From Verrucomicrobiota bacterium (lineage in GTDB: Bacteria; Verrucomicrobiota; Verrucomicrobiia; Limisphaerales; UBA9464): a stretch of DNA of 63,404 nt. Under the pieces are notes generated by a model. The model was given only the letters and a program-made list of their open reading frames with translations. It ran no database searches and had not been told where the DNA came from. The position numbers were made by a program, and so were the translations under genes. Positions 45,185 through 54,513 of the stretch are shown here, piece after piece. The first letter of the stretch is position 1. Every line of letters starts with the position of its first letter. The stretch spans positions 1 through 63,404 of the forward strand of contig CANIZL010000026.1 of NCBI GenBank assembly GCA_947471985.1. The letters are read 5' to 3'.

Positions 45185-46237
45185 ATGCGGCGATGGTTAC
45201 TATTTTGGTGGGCGACCCAACTCGCTGGGTTCGGTGAAGCTCCGCTGCCTCCGGCACGCTCGGAGGCAAGCACGACCAACCGCGCCCCGATCACCATTAC
45301 CCGCCAGGCGGACGCCACCGTCGCTTTCGCGCCGCAGGCTCCCGCAATGCCAGCGCTCGTAGAGGCAGCCCTCCGGGCCCACGCCGGAACTAATTCCGCC
45401 GCCGCCTGGCATGCCTGGCTGAGTCCCAAAGACGTCGTCGGATTCAAGGTCACCAGCGCGCCCGGTCCGGTGGCCGGCACCCGCCCCGCCCTTGTGCGGG
45501 CACTGCTGGAATCCTTGATCGCCTCCGGGCACCCGGCCCGCCAGATCGTCATCTGGGACCGCCGGAAGGCCGATCTGGCCGACTCCGGCTTCACCCGTCT
45601 GGCCGAGGAACTCGGCGTGCGGTGCATCGGCCTGGATACCGCCGGATGGGATGCCACCAAGGCCTACGAATCGCCCGTCCCCGGCAAATTGGTTTACGGA
45701 GATTTGGAATTTGGTCAGACCGAGCCGCCGACCGGCACGGGCGGCCGCCTGGGCCGCAAATCGCACGTCAGCCGGCTGCTGACCCAGGAAATCACCCGCA
45801 TCATCACGGTGGCTCCCTTGCTGAATCACAATCATCTGGGCGTGCACGGGCACATTGCCAATCTGGGTCTCGGCACTGTGGACAACACCCTCCGCTTCGA
45901 AGATTCGAGTGATCGCCTGGCCGAGGCGTTGCCGGAGATCTGCGCGCTCGACGAAATTTACCCAAAATTTGCCATTTGCTTCACCGACGCGCTGGTTTGC
46001 CAATACCGCGGCGAAGAACGTTCCCAACTGCACTACGCGGTGGCGCTGAACGAACTTTGGGTCAGCACGGACCCGGTGGCCCTCGACGTCCTGGCCTTGC
46101 GCGAGCTGGCGTCCGCCCGCGAACGCTCGCCTGTTGACGGCGAAAAACCGTTCAAGACCGAGCTCTATCGGAACTGCGAACTGCTCGAACTCGGGGTGGC
46201 CGATGAAAAGCGGTTCGACGTTCGCCGAAATCCCTGA
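45185..46237 (+). CDS. DUF362-domain secreted protein
   Basis: A 350-aa protein; counting from ATG 45185 gives a signal-like N-terminus (MRRWLLFWWATQLAGFG). The DUF362 pattern is seen in DVVGFKVTSAPG, IVIWDRRKADL, RIITVAPLLNHNHLGVHGHI and DALVCQYRG. The family is iron-sulfur- or metal-associated in some members, but no ferredoxin cysteine cluster is present here. A GTG at 45074 or ATG at 45086 are longer alternatives. It overlaps the ABC exporter start by about 35 bp, implying coupling. Function unknown. Confidence 0.7.
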   Translation: MRRWLLFWWATQLAGFGEAPLPPARSEASTTNRAPITITRQADATVAFAPQAPAMPALVEAALRAHAGTNSAAAWHAWLSPKDVVGFKVTSAPGPVAGTRPALVRALLESLIASGHPARQIVIWDRRKADLADSGFTRLAEELGVRCIGLDTAGWDATKAYESPVPGKLVYGDLEFGQTEPPTGTGGRLGRKSHVSRLLTQEITRIITVAPLLNHNHLGVHGHIANLGLGTVDNTLRFEDSSDRLAEALPEICALDEIYPKFAICFTDALVCQYRGEERSQLHYAVALNELWVSTDPVALDVLALRELASARERSPVDGEKPFKTELYRNCELLELGVADEKRFDVRRNP

Positions 46238-48116
46238 ACGATTTTCCTCCCCGCCGGTTAGTGTCTTCCATCGCGTGAGTTCCCTCTATCGCCGCCTCTG
46301 GCCGCTGATGCACCCGTACCGGGGCCGCCTGCTCGCGGGGCTGCTATGCGGGCTCGTCTTCGCCGTGGGTAATCTGGCGATGGTGTTGGCCGTCAAAATC
46401 GTGTGCGACACGCTGTTCCCCGTCGAGGGCAAGGACACCACTTCCGCTTCGCTCAAAGCACTGGGCTTTTTGAGCCCCCAGTTGCGGCAGGCCCTGCAGG
46501 AATGGCTGATTCAATTCAAGCCCACCGCCAATTCCACCGGGTTCTGGCTGCTTGTCGGATCGATCCCGCTTTCCATGGGCTTGCGCGGTCTCGGTGCCTA
46601 CCTCAGCACCTACAGCTTCAGTTGGGTCGCCACCTTTTGCCTGCACGACCTGCGGGTGAAACTATTCCGACATCTGCAATCCTTGTCCCTCGACTTCTTT
46701 GGGACCGCGCGAACCGGCGATTTGATTTCCCGGCTCTCCAATGATGTCGCCGCCCTGCAAGTGGTGATGGCGACGTCGATCACCAATCTGGTGCGCGATC
46801 CGCTGACAATTTTCTTCCTGGTTATCTATCTGTTGTGGGAACAGGCGGAGCTGACCGGGGTGGCGTTGCTGGTGTTTCCGTTGTGCCTCGTGCCGATCGT
46901 GATCTTCGGCCGAAAAGTCCGTCGCGCGTCGCGGGCAGCCCAAGGGCACACCGCGGAATTGGTCGACGTGATGCAGGAGAACTTCACCGGCCAGCGGGTC
47001 ATCCAGGCGTATAATTTGCAGGAAGCCGCCACGGCCCGCTTCGCTGAAACCTCCCGCCGGATCGCCAGCCAGCTCATGCGGCTCCTCCGCAACAGTGAAA
47101 TTCCCGGCCCCCTCATTGAATTCAGCGGCGCGGTGGGCGTGGCTCTGCTCTTCGGCTACATCGCGTGGCTCGGCCAACGCACCGGGAAAGTAATGAGCTC
47201 CGGCGATTTCTTTTCCTTTATTGGCAGCTTGTTCCTCCTGTACCAACCGCTGAAAAACATCAGCCGGGTCTGGGCGCAGATCGAACAGGGCAACGTGGCC
47301 CTGGATCGCTTGGAAATGGTGCTGGGCGCCCAATCCAAAATCACTTCGCCCGCCCAACCGCGCCCGGTGCCGTCCGGCGGCGGTGTGATTGAGTTCGATC
47401 ACGTTCACTTCGCCTACGGGGACCAGCCGGTGCTCACCGATATCTCGCTGACCGTGCAACCGGGCGAGTTGATCGCGCTGGTCGGCACGACCGGTTCGGG
47501 CAAGACCACGCTCACCAATCTGCTGCTCCGGTTTTATGACCCCTCCCAGGGCACCGTCCGCCTGGGCGGCATTGATCTCCGGGAGTTCAACCCCCTCGAA
47601 TTGCGGGCGCAAATGGCGGTGGTTTCGCAGGACACCATCCTGTTCAACGAGTCGATCCGCGAAAACCTGCGCCTGGGGCGACCCGGGGCGACGGACGCGG
47701 AATTGGAGCGCGCATCGCGCATCGCCCAGGCGGAAGGTTTCATCCGGGAAAAGCCGGAGGGCTACGAAAGTTCGGTGGGCGAACGTGGTTCCAGTCTGTC
47801 GGGCGGCCAGCGACAACGTCTGGCGCTCGCCCGGGCGCTGGTCCGCAACGCGCCGATTCTCATTCTCGACGAGGCTACCAGCGCGCTGGACACGGAGACC
47901 GAACGGGCCGTGCAGGCGGCGTTGGAGGAACTTCGGCGCGGTCGCACCACGTTCTGCGTGGCCCACCGGCTCAGCACCATTCAGAACGCCGATCGCATCG
48001 TCGTCTTGAACGAAGGCCGAATCATGGAGGTGGGACGGCACAGCGAACTGCTCGCGCGCGGTGGCTATTACGCCCGTCTCCACGCGCTGGGACAAACCGG
48101 CACCCTTGATTCATGA
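46203..48116 (+). CDS. ABC transporter, ATPase-permease fusion (MsbA-like)
   Basis: A 637-aa half-size exporter: six-helix permease domain (about residues 30-330) then an ATPase with Walker A LVGTTGSGKTTL, signature LSGGQRQRLALARAL, Walker B ILILDEATSALD and the AHRLSTIQNAD switch. MsbA-type exporters move lipids, lipid-linked glycans or peptides outwards. ATG 46203 has GGGGTGG just upstream but overlaps the DUF362 gene; GTG 46272 is an alternative start. The stop overlaps the sugar dehydrogenase start by ATGA. Confidence 0.88.
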   Translation: MKSGSTFAEIPERFSSPPVSVFHRVSSLYRRLWPLMHPYRGRLLAGLLCGLVFAVGNLAMVLAVKIVCDTLFPVEGKDTTSASLKALGFLSPQLRQALQEWLIQFKPTANSTGFWLLVGSIPLSMGLRGLGAYLSTYSFSWVATFCLHDLRVKLFRHLQSLSLDFFGTARTGDLISRLSNDVAALQVVMATSITNLVRDPLTIFFLVIYLLWEQAELTGVALLVFPLCLVPIVIFGRKVRRASRAAQGHTAELVDVMQENFTGQRVIQAYNLQEAATARFAETSRRIASQLMRLLRNSEIPGPLIEFSGAVGVALLFGYIAWLGQRTGKVMSSGDFFSFIGSLFLLYQPLKNISRVWAQIEQGNVALDRLEMVLGAQSKITSPAQPRPVPSGGGVIEFDHVHFAYGDQPVLTDISLTVQPGELIALVGTTGSGKTTLTNLLLRFYDPSQGTVRLGGIDLREFNPLELRAQMAVVSQDTILFNESIRENLRLGRPGATDAELERASRIAQAEGFIREKPEGYESSVGERGSSLSGGQRQRLALARALVRNAPILILDEATSALDTETERAVQAALEELRRGRTTFCVAHRLSTIQNADRIVVLNEGRIMEVGRHSELLARGGYYARLHALGQTGTLDS

Positions 48117-49429
48117 ACGATCCGCGCCCCGTTGCCATCGTCGGTCTGGGCTACGTCGGCCTGCCCCTGGCGCTGCATTTCGCGGAGGCTGGCGTGCCGG
48201 TCCTCGGCCTGGACGTGGACACCGGCAAGGTCGACCGCCTCAGCCGCGGCGAATCCTACATTCTCCATCTCCCCAGTGCCCGAGTTAGCGCCGCGGTGAC
48301 CGCCGGGAACCTGCGGTCGTCCACCGACTTTTCGGGGGTGGCCGACTGCCAGGCGGTCATCATCTGCGTTCCCACGCCCTTGCAGGAAGCCGCCGAGGGC
48401 GACACCGAACGTCGGCCGGACCTGAGCTACATCCTGAATACCGGCCGCACGCTCGCGCCGCACCTGCGAACCGGCCAACTGGTGGTCCTGGAATCCACCA
48501 CCTATCCCGGGACCACCGACACGGAATTGCGCGGCGTCTTGGAGGCCGGTTCGGGATTGCAAGCCGGCCGGGATTTCCATCTCGCTTATTCCCCCGAACG
48601 CGAGGATCCCGGCAATCCCCAATCGCGCGTGGCGGAAATTCCCAAGGTGGTCGGCGGGTTAACCCCGGCCTGTCGGGATCGGGCCTTGGAACTCTACGGC
48701 CGGGTGATCCGCACCCTGGTGCCCGTGGCGGATTGCCGGGTGGCCGAAGCGGTGAAACTCACGGAGAACATCTTCCGCGCCGTGAACATCGCGATGGTCA
48801 ATGAACTCAAGGTCGTTTACACCGCGATGGGCATCGACATCTGGGACGTCCTCGCCGCCGCCAAAACCAAACCTTTCGGCTTCCTGCCCTTCTACCCCGG
48901 TCCCGGCCTGGGCGGGCACTGCATTCCGATCGATCCGTTTTATCTCACCTGGAAGGCACGGGAGTACGGTCAGGAAACCCGCTTCATCCAACTCGCCGGC
49001 GAGATCAACACCGCCATGCCGGCCTACGTCATCCGGCGTTGTCAGGAGGCCCTGGCCACCCGCGGCCGCACCTTGCACGGCGCAAAAATTCTCCTGCTCG
49101 GCATCGCCTACAAACCCGATGTGGACGACGATCGGGAAAGCCCGGCGTACGCGCTTTGGAAGTTGCTCGCGGCGGCGGGTGCCGAGGTGACGTTCCATGA
49201 CCCGCACATTCCCGTCATCCGCCCCAGCCGCGAGCATGCCGAGTTCGCCGGACGACGCCGGGTGGAACTGACCGAAGCGGTGGTGGCGGCCCACGATCTG
49301 GTTTTGCTGGTCACCCACCACCGGGCGCTGGATTACGGATTGGTGGCCCGGAGCGCCGCGCTGGTGGTCGATACCCGAAATGCCTTTGCGAATTACCCCG
49401 TCGCCGCCGACTGCTATTTCAAGGCATGA
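48113..49429 (+). CDS. UDP-N-acetyl-hexosamine 6-dehydrogenase
   Basis: A 438-aa NAD-dependent nucleotide-sugar dehydrogenase that makes UDP-HexNAc uronic acid. The NAD site is IVGLGYVGLPLALHFA, the catalytic-lysine region is VKLTENIFRAVNIAMVNE, and the active cysteine sits in GPGLGGHCIPIDPFYLTW. The HCIP-type motif favours the UDP-GlcNAc/ManNAc (WbpA/WbpO/TviB) branch over UDP-glucose dehydrogenase. The epimerase 10 bp downstream would supply the matching epimer. Confidence 0.9.
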   Translation: MNDPRPVAIVGLGYVGLPLALHFAEAGVPVLGLDVDTGKVDRLSRGESYILHLPSARVSAAVTAGNLRSSTDFSGVADCQAVIICVPTPLQEAAEGDTERRPDLSYILNTGRTLAPHLRTGQLVVLESTTYPGTTDTELRGVLEAGSGLQAGRDFHLAYSPEREDPGNPQSRVAEIPKVVGGLTPACRDRALELYGRVIRTLVPVADCRVAEAVKLTENIFRAVNIAMVNELKVVYTAMGIDIWDVLAAAKTKPFGFLPFYPGPGLGGHCIPIDPFYLTWKAREYGQETRFIQLAGEINTAMPAYVIRRCQEALATRGRTLHGAKILLLGIAYKPDVDDDRESPAYALWKLLAAAGAEVTFHDPHIPVIRPSREHAEFAGRRRVELTEAVVAAHDLVLLVTHHRALDYGLVARSAALVVDTRNAFANYPVAADCYFKA

Positions 49430-49439
49430 AGGTCACGAC

Positions 49440-50390
49440 ATGAAGGCGCTCATTACGGGCGGTGCGGGATTCATTGGCTCACATCTGGCCGCTGCCTGGC
49501 TCGGTCGTGGAGGCAGCGTCCGGGTGCTCGATGATTTCTCGCTCGGCCGCGAGGAAAACCTGGCGGCAGCTCGGGCGTGCGGCCCGGTCGAATGCATTAC
49601 CGGCGATGCAGGAGATGCCGCCCTGCTGCGTCAGTGCCTCGCTGGTTGCGACTACGTTTTCCACCTCGCCGCCCTGCCCAGCGTCCCCCGTTCCATTGAA
49701 GCGCCGCTGCCCAGTCATGCCGCCAATCTGACGGCCACCGTCACCTTGCTCGACGTTTGCCGGTCTCACCCGGTGAAGCGTTTGGTCTTTGCCGGTTCCT
49801 CCAGTGTCTATGGCGATCAATCCACCGGCCTGAAGCACGAGGCGCTTCCACCCCAGCCGCTGTCTCCGTACGCGCTGCAGAAATACGCCGCCGAACAATA
49901 CGGCCGGCTCGCCGCGCACCACCACGGCATCCCGTTCGTCAGTACCCGTTTTTTTAACGTCTTCGGTCCCCGCCAGGCTTTTGATTCGCCCTACGCGGGC
50001 GTGATCGCCCGCTTCTGCACCGGGATGCTCCGCGGCGAAGCCCCGGTGATCTTTGGCGACGGCCGACAGTCCCGGGATTTCACCTACATCGACAATGTCG
50101 TCGACGGACTCCTCCGCGCCGCCCTGACCGCACCCGAGCGGGTCGTGGGTCGGGTTTTCAATCTCGCCTGCGGGCAATCGATCAACCTGCTTCAATTGGT
50201 GGCCGATCTGAATGCCCTCACCGGTCAAAACCTTCGCCCGACCTTCGCCCCGCCGCGACCCGGAGACGTCCTGGATTCCTGCGCCGACATCACCGCCGCC
50301 CGGGACGCGCTCGGATATCAGCCTCTGGTGGATTGGTCCACCGGCCTCGCCCGAACGCTGGCGTGGTACCGGGATAGCGGCGGCAAATAG
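49440..50390 (+). CDS. UDP-sugar 4-epimerase/dehydratase (SDR)
   Basis: A 316-aa extended short-chain dehydrogenase: ITGGAGFIGSHLA for NAD binding, FAGSSSVYG for the catalytic serine region and YALQKYAAE for the Tyr-x-x-x-Lys pair. Sequence pattern RFFNVFGPRQAF and DGRQSRDFTYIDNV resembles WbpP/TviC-type UDP-HexNAc or uronate 4-epimerases. Together with the dehydrogenase it could make UDP-GalNAcA for the surface polymer; the exact sugar is inferred. Confidence 0.85.
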   Translation: MKALITGGAGFIGSHLAAAWLGRGGSVRVLDDFSLGREENLAAARACGPVECITGDAGDAALLRQCLAGCDYVFHLAALPSVPRSIEAPLPSHAANLTATVTLLDVCRSHPVKRLVFAGSSSVYGDQSTGLKHEALPPQPLSPYALQKYAAEQYGRLAAHHHGIPFVSTRFFNVFGPRQAFDSPYAGVIARFCTGMLRGEAPVIFGDGRQSRDFTYIDNVVDGLLRAALTAPERVVGRVFNLACGQSINLLQLVADLNALTGQNLRPTFAPPRPGDVLDSCADITAARDALGYQPLVDWSTGLARTLAWYRDSGGK

Positions 50391-50469
50391 CCAGCCCAGG
50401 CCCGGTGAGATCCACCACCGAACCGGCCCAGCGATTGACAGTCGGACGACGCATTCCCACGTTGCACGG

Positions 50470-51312
50470 ATGAGATTCCGAGCCGGCTCCGCCGCATTGA
50501 CCGGGTTGTTGGGTGGTCTGCTGCTGGGGGCGACGTCCGGTCACGCAGCCGAGCCGGAAGCACCCAAAGGCGCACCCAAGGAACCGCCCATCCCGGCGGC
50601 TTTGCAGGAGCAGATTAACGAACTCCGCGAAGGCCAACTCCGGCTGCTCAAAGAGGTGCAGGAACTCAAGACCCTGCTCACCGCGAAGGAGGAACGGGAA
50701 GGCCGCACCGAGGTCGGAGCGAAGCCACCGCCGGCCAGCAACATCAGCCTCAACGTCTACCGGGAATTGTTTCGCGGCTCACCGCGCGCCCGGGTGGCCA
50801 TCGTGGAATACTCGGACTTCGATTGCTCGCACTGCGCGAAGTTCGCCCTTGAGATCTATCCACAACTGGCTCGCGACTACATCCAACCGGGACGGATCCG
50901 CTATTACTTTCGCGACCTGCCCGCCCCGGGATCACCCGAATCGCTGCTGAAATCACGAACCGCACGGTGCGCCGGCGAACAGGGGAAATTCTGGGAAATG
51001 CATGACCTCTTGTTCACCGCCCAGTCGCGCTTGCCGGCCGAGCAGGAGCCGGTCGTGCTGGCGAAATCCCTCGGCCTGGATCTCGAAAAATTCAACGTCT
51101 GCCTGAGCAACCCGCGCTATGTGGACGCTCTGGCACGGGTAACGGCCGATGCCGCCCGGATGGGCATCAGCGGCACGCCGGCCTTCCTGATTGGTACGGT
51201 CTCGGAGGATGGGAATTTCTTCCGCGCCGCCCATTTGCAACTGGGCGGCGAGAACCTGGACGAGCTCAAGAAGTCGTTGGACGAAGTCCTGGCCGCCATG
51301 CCCGGGAACTGA
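50470..51312 (+). CDS. Secreted DsbA-like thioredoxin-fold protein
   Basis: A 280-aa exported protein: signal peptide to about residue 26, a coiled-coil stretch near 45-75, then a DsbA/thioredoxin-4 domain with active site CSHC (residues 119-122) in YSDFDCSHCAKF and the cis-proline region GISGTPAFLIG. It is likely a periplasmic thiol oxidoreductase. It may serve the c-type cytochromes or secreted cysteine proteins of this window. A terminator hairpin follows. Confidence 0.85.
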   Translation: MRFRAGSAALTGLLGGLLLGATSGHAAEPEAPKGAPKEPPIPAALQEQINELREGQLRLLKEVQELKTLLTAKEEREGRTEVGAKPPPASNISLNVYRELFRGSPRARVAIVEYSDFDCSHCAKFALEIYPQLARDYIQPGRIRYYFRDLPAPGSPESLLKSRTARCAGEQGKFWEMHDLLFTAQSRLPAEQEPVVLAKSLGLDLEKFNVCLSNPRYVDALARVTADAARMGISGTPAFLIGTVSEDGNFFRAAHLQLGGENLDELKKSLDEVLAAMPGN

Positions 51313-51361
51313 GTCCCCGAAGTCCCCGATCGGCCCCGCGAGCCCCTCGTCAGAAACGACA

Positions 51362-51387
51362 AACGGCGGGCCGCTTGGCCCGCCGTT
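51362..51387. terminator. Strong convergent hairpin
   Basis: A perfect 11-bp stem (51362-51372 with 51377-51387) and GCTT loop separate the DsbA-like gene from the convergent EXORDIUM-like gene. The tail on the minus strand, TGTCGTTTCTG, is only partly T-rich. Confidence 0.75.
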
Positions 51388-51415
51388 GATCGAAGGTCGA
51401 ATTCTTAATCGTCGC

Positions 51416-52357
51416 TCAGTACTTCAACGCGCAGTAGCCGGAGCCCGAGTTGACCCAATTCTGCTGAACGTAGTAATCGCGGGTTCCCAGCTTCATGTTG
51501 GCTTTGGCGCCGTTGGGCGCCGTGTAGCTGGTGCCGAAGCTCCAGGAGCACTTGTCGGCATTTTCCGCGCCACTGCCATCATACCAGGCATTGAGTTGGG
51601 GATCGGTGGCCGCCTCTTCCAATTCGTGGGCGATCACGGAAATCATGGCGTCGGCACCCGCATTACCGTTGGGACCCACGGATTGCGCCGCGCAGGAGTT
51701 GAGACAGCGCGCGGCATTGCCGACGAACGCATACTTGATGGTCGTGCTGCTGATCGTGGAGTAGGTGTGCCACCCACAATAGCGGGTGCAAAAACCGGAC
51801 TTGGCCGTGACGTCTGCCGCGGTGAGGACCAGGTAAATTCCCGCCGCATCCTTGGGCAATCGGCCGCTGGTGATCGCACTGGAGACAACTGTCCGGATAT
51901 TCGCGTCACTCAGGTTTTTGCCCAGCGAATAATTGTCCGTGGTGGAACCCAGGAAAGCCACCGAGTTGGCCAGATGGGTACCAGCGCCGTTGTAGTACGT
52001 GGTATTGATGTTCCAATAGGGTGAGCCCCCCAGATTATTGAGAAAATCAGGAATGATCGTCGTCGCCGTGTTGCCCGCCCAGTTCCCGTACCAAATGACG
52101 TAAACGTTCACTGTATTGAGCATCACTGGTCCGTTGTGATAGGTGATCACAGTGGACGCCTGCCCCGTCGGGCCCGCCGCCCGGGGGCTGCCATCCTCGG
52201 CCCGGCGATGCCCCACGACCCCACGTCCGTCGGAGACATGGTCCTTGGCATTCCGGATATCCATGGTTTCCGGTTGCGCCGCCCCTGCCGGGGCGAACAA
52301 CCCGCCGACGGCCGAGAGTGACAAAAGCGAAATGAGCGTGGAGGTTTTGAAGTTCAT
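51416..52357 (-). CDS. Secreted EXORDIUM-like (phosphate-induced) protein
   Basis: A 313-aa exported protein with signal peptide MNFKTSTLISLLSLSAVGGL. The mature part matches the plant EXORDIUM/phosphate-induced-1 pattern: ITYHNGPVMLNTVNVYVIWY, a GSPYWNINTTYYN segment and a cysteine-rich GFCTRYCGWH. Near the end MISVIAHELEEAATDP contains HELEE, which resembles a metalloprotease-like helix. EXORDIUM proteins in plants act in the cell wall; the bacterial role is unknown. TTGACA at 52436-52431 on this strand may be its -35 box. Confidence 0.78.
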   Translation of the reverse strand: MNFKTSTLISLLSLSAVGGLFAPAGAAQPETMDIRNAKDHVSDGRGVVGHRRAEDGSPRAAGPTGQASTVITYHNGPVMLNTVNVYVIWYGNWAGNTATTIIPDFLNNLGGSPYWNINTTYYNGAGTHLANSVAFLGSTTDNYSLGKNLSDANIRTVVSSAITSGRLPKDAAGIYLVLTAADVTAKSGFCTRYCGWHTYSTISSTTIKYAFVGNAARCLNSCAAQSVGPNGNAGADAMISVIAHELEEAATDPQLNAWYDGSGAENADKCSWSFGTSYTAPNGAKANMKLGTRDYYVQQNWVNSGSGYCALKY

Positions 52358-52521
52358 GATACGGATTGGCGAGAAAGGACGTCCTTTGGTGACACCGATA
52401 TTTTGGTAAGACTGGGACGGGGCAATCGGGTGTCAAGGGCCTTCCCTTCGTCCGGCCACTCCCCCAAAAGCCCCCTAGATCGTGCCCCCCCTGCGAATCC
52501 ACCCATCGCGTCAGCCGTCGC

Positions 52522-52557
52522 GAAGCGTCGTGGACTGCGGAAGTCCTCTGCCGCTGT
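52522..52557. repeat. REP-like hairpin
   Basis: In the 52358-52834 gap, GCGGAAG (52537-52543) and CTGCCGC (52548-52554) form a 7-bp stem with one mismatch around TCCT, preceded by GCGTCGTGGACT. The layout resembles REP elements with a conserved lead and imperfect hairpin. The rest of the gap shows no gene. Confidence 0.45.
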
Positions 52558-52834
52558 GGATTTAAGCGCCCGACCACAACCACGGCCTACGAGGCACGGG
52601 AACGCCTGCCCACTGGGGATTTTGGCGTTCGTCCGGCCCGTGCGTCCGGTTCCAAAACGAAAGGACTACCCCACCCAAAACCTCTCGGCCTTCCCATCAT
52701 TGACTTCGGACCGCCACGCCAAAACCCGAACTATTCAACCACGGTGCGTGAATTGACTCCCCGGCGTTTGACTTGGGGGTCGACAGACTTTTCTGTGGTG
52801 CTTGTTGAAAATCGTGAAGCCCTTTCTGCCCCCC

Positions 52835-54055
52835 ATGCCCCGGCGGCGATTCCTCCAGCACGGGGCCTTGCTCGCCTCGGGTTGGTCCGCTCTGGCCGCC
52901 ACCGCCACCGCCGCCGCGGAGTCCACGATCCAAATGCCCTTCGGCAACGGCGAACGGCCCTTGGTCAAGTACCCGCAGAAACGGCCGCTCCTCCGCCTTA
53001 CCACCCGACCGCCCCAGTTGGAAACCCCCTTCGGCGTCTTCAATGAGGGCGTCCTGACCCCCAACGACGCGTTCTTCGTCCGCTATCATCTTTCGGGTTC
53101 CCCGCCGAAAAAGGAACTACTCACCCCCGATACCTTCCGCCTGACCGTCAAGGGGGCCGTCAAAACCCCGCTAACCCTGTCGGTACCCGAACTCCAATCC
53201 GGATTCGAATCGGTGGAAGTCGTGGCCGTGAATCAATGCTCCGGCAACAGCCGTGGATTCTTCGAGCCCCGCGTGCCCGGCGGGCAATCGGGCAACGGTG
53301 CCATGGGCAATGCCCGCTGGAAGGGCGTCCGCCTCAAAGACGTCCTCGCCAAGGCCGGCCTCAACGCCACCGCCAAGCAGGTGTTGCTCAACGGACTGGA
53401 TCGCCCGCTGCTGCCCGCCACACCCGATTTCGTCAAGGCGATCGACGTCGAACTGGCCCAGGAACCCGACCTCTTGCTGGCCTACGAGATGAACGGCGAG
53501 CCACTGCCCTGGTTGAATGGTTTTCCGCTGCGGCTCGTGGTCCCGGGTTATTACGGCACGTATTGGGTGAAGCACCTGAACGAAATCACCGTGATGGACG
53601 ACACCTTCAAGGGCTTCTGGATGGACCCGGCATATCGGATTCCCGACGATGCCTGTGCCGCCATCGAGCCCGGTACCAAGGCCAAACACACCATTCCCAT
53701 CACCCGCTTCAACGTGCGCTCGTTCCTGACCAGCCTGGCCGACGGCGCCACTGTGCGGCGGGGCGAACGGATCACCCTGCGCGGCATCGCGTTTGACGGG
53801 GGCTACGGGATCCGGGAGGTCGTGGTCTCCGAGGACGGCGGCCGGACCTGGCGTGCCGCTGAGTTGGGCACGGATTTGGGCAAGTATTCGTTCCGCGAAT
53901 GGACCCTGCCCTTCACCCCGGGCAGCGCCAATCAGTATTCCCTGCGCGTCCGCGCCACCAACCGCCTGGGCCAGTCCCAACCCCTGGATCCCTTGTGGAA
54001 TCCGTCGGGCTACATGCGCAACGTCGTCGAAACCGTCCGGGTCAATGTCGCCTGA
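52835..54055 (+). CDS. Molybdopterin sulfite dehydrogenase catalytic subunit (SorA-like)
   Basis: A 406-aa exported enzyme of the sulfite oxidase family. The Tat signal is MPRRRFLQHGALLASGWSAL. The oxidoreductase domain contains AVNQCSGNSRGFF, with the cysteine expected to ligate molybdenum, and GYYGTYWVKHLNEI, followed by a C-terminal Ig-like dimerisation domain (VVSEDGGRTWRAAEL). It should oxidise sulfite to sulfate in the periplasm and donate electrons to the cytochrome in the next gene. TTG 52802 and GTG 52814 are earlier possible starts. Confidence 0.88.
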   Translation: MPRRRFLQHGALLASGWSALAATATAAAESTIQMPFGNGERPLVKYPQKRPLLRLTTRPPQLETPFGVFNEGVLTPNDAFFVRYHLSGSPPKKELLTPDTFRLTVKGAVKTPLTLSVPELQSGFESVEVVAVNQCSGNSRGFFEPRVPGGQSGNGAMGNARWKGVRLKDVLAKAGLNATAKQVLLNGLDRPLLPATPDFVKAIDVELAQEPDLLLAYEMNGEPLPWLNGFPLRLVVPGYYGTYWVKHLNEITVMDDTFKGFWMDPAYRIPDDACAAIEPGTKAKHTIPITRFNVRSFLTSLADGATVRRGERITLRGIAFDGGYGIREVVVSEDGGRTWRAAELGTDLGKYSFREWTLPFTPGSANQYSLRVRATNRLGQSQPLDPLWNPSGYMRNVVETVRVNVA

Positions 54056-54062
54056 TTCCGCC

Positions 54063-54368
54063 ATGAAAAACGCTTTTTTAACGGCCTCCCTCCTGCTTCT
54101 CACAACCGCCGGTTCCGGCGTGAAGGCCGAGGACGAGTGGACACTGCCAACGGCCGAGCCCCGCTTGAAGGAAGGCGCCGGGGTGGAAGTGGCCACCACG
54201 AGCTGCGTCCTGTGCCACTCGGTCGATTACGTCACCACGCAACCGCCCCTGTCGCGGGACCAGTGGAAGACGATCGTGACCAAGATGCAGCAAAAATTCG
54301 GCGCACCGCTCAACGCGGAAAAGATCGATCCCTTGCTGGACTATTTGGCCAAAAACTACGGGAAATAG
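54063..54368 (+). CDS. Small c-type cytochrome (SorB-like)
   Basis: A 101-aa exported monohaem cytochrome: signal peptide MKNAFLTASLLLLTTAGSG, haem site CVLCH near residue 48, and a methionine-containing TKMQQKFGAPL that may supply the axial ligand. It starts 7 bp after the SorA-like gene, matching the SorAB heterodimer, where the cytochrome takes the electrons from sulfite oxidation. Confidence 0.88.
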   Translation: MKNAFLTASLLLLTTAGSGVKAEDEWTLPTAEPRLKEGAGVEVATTSCVLCHSVDYVTTQPPLSRDQWKTIVTKMQQKFGAPLNAEKIDPLLDYLAKNYGK

Positions 54369-54513
54369 GGTTGGGAACCTGGGCCTCTGGTCTCGCGGCC
54401 ACGCCCCCGTCCAAATTAGCATGCCCCGCCCCCCATTCCGCCGGCATTGGCGCCCGGGAGATGGCGTCTTCGGTCCCCACCGCTCCGCCCCAGGTGAAGT
54501 GCGACCGAATTAA

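Noticed and set aside
46662-48095. 477-codon frame opposite the ABC exporter
   Set aside because: Antisense to intact Walker and signature motifs.
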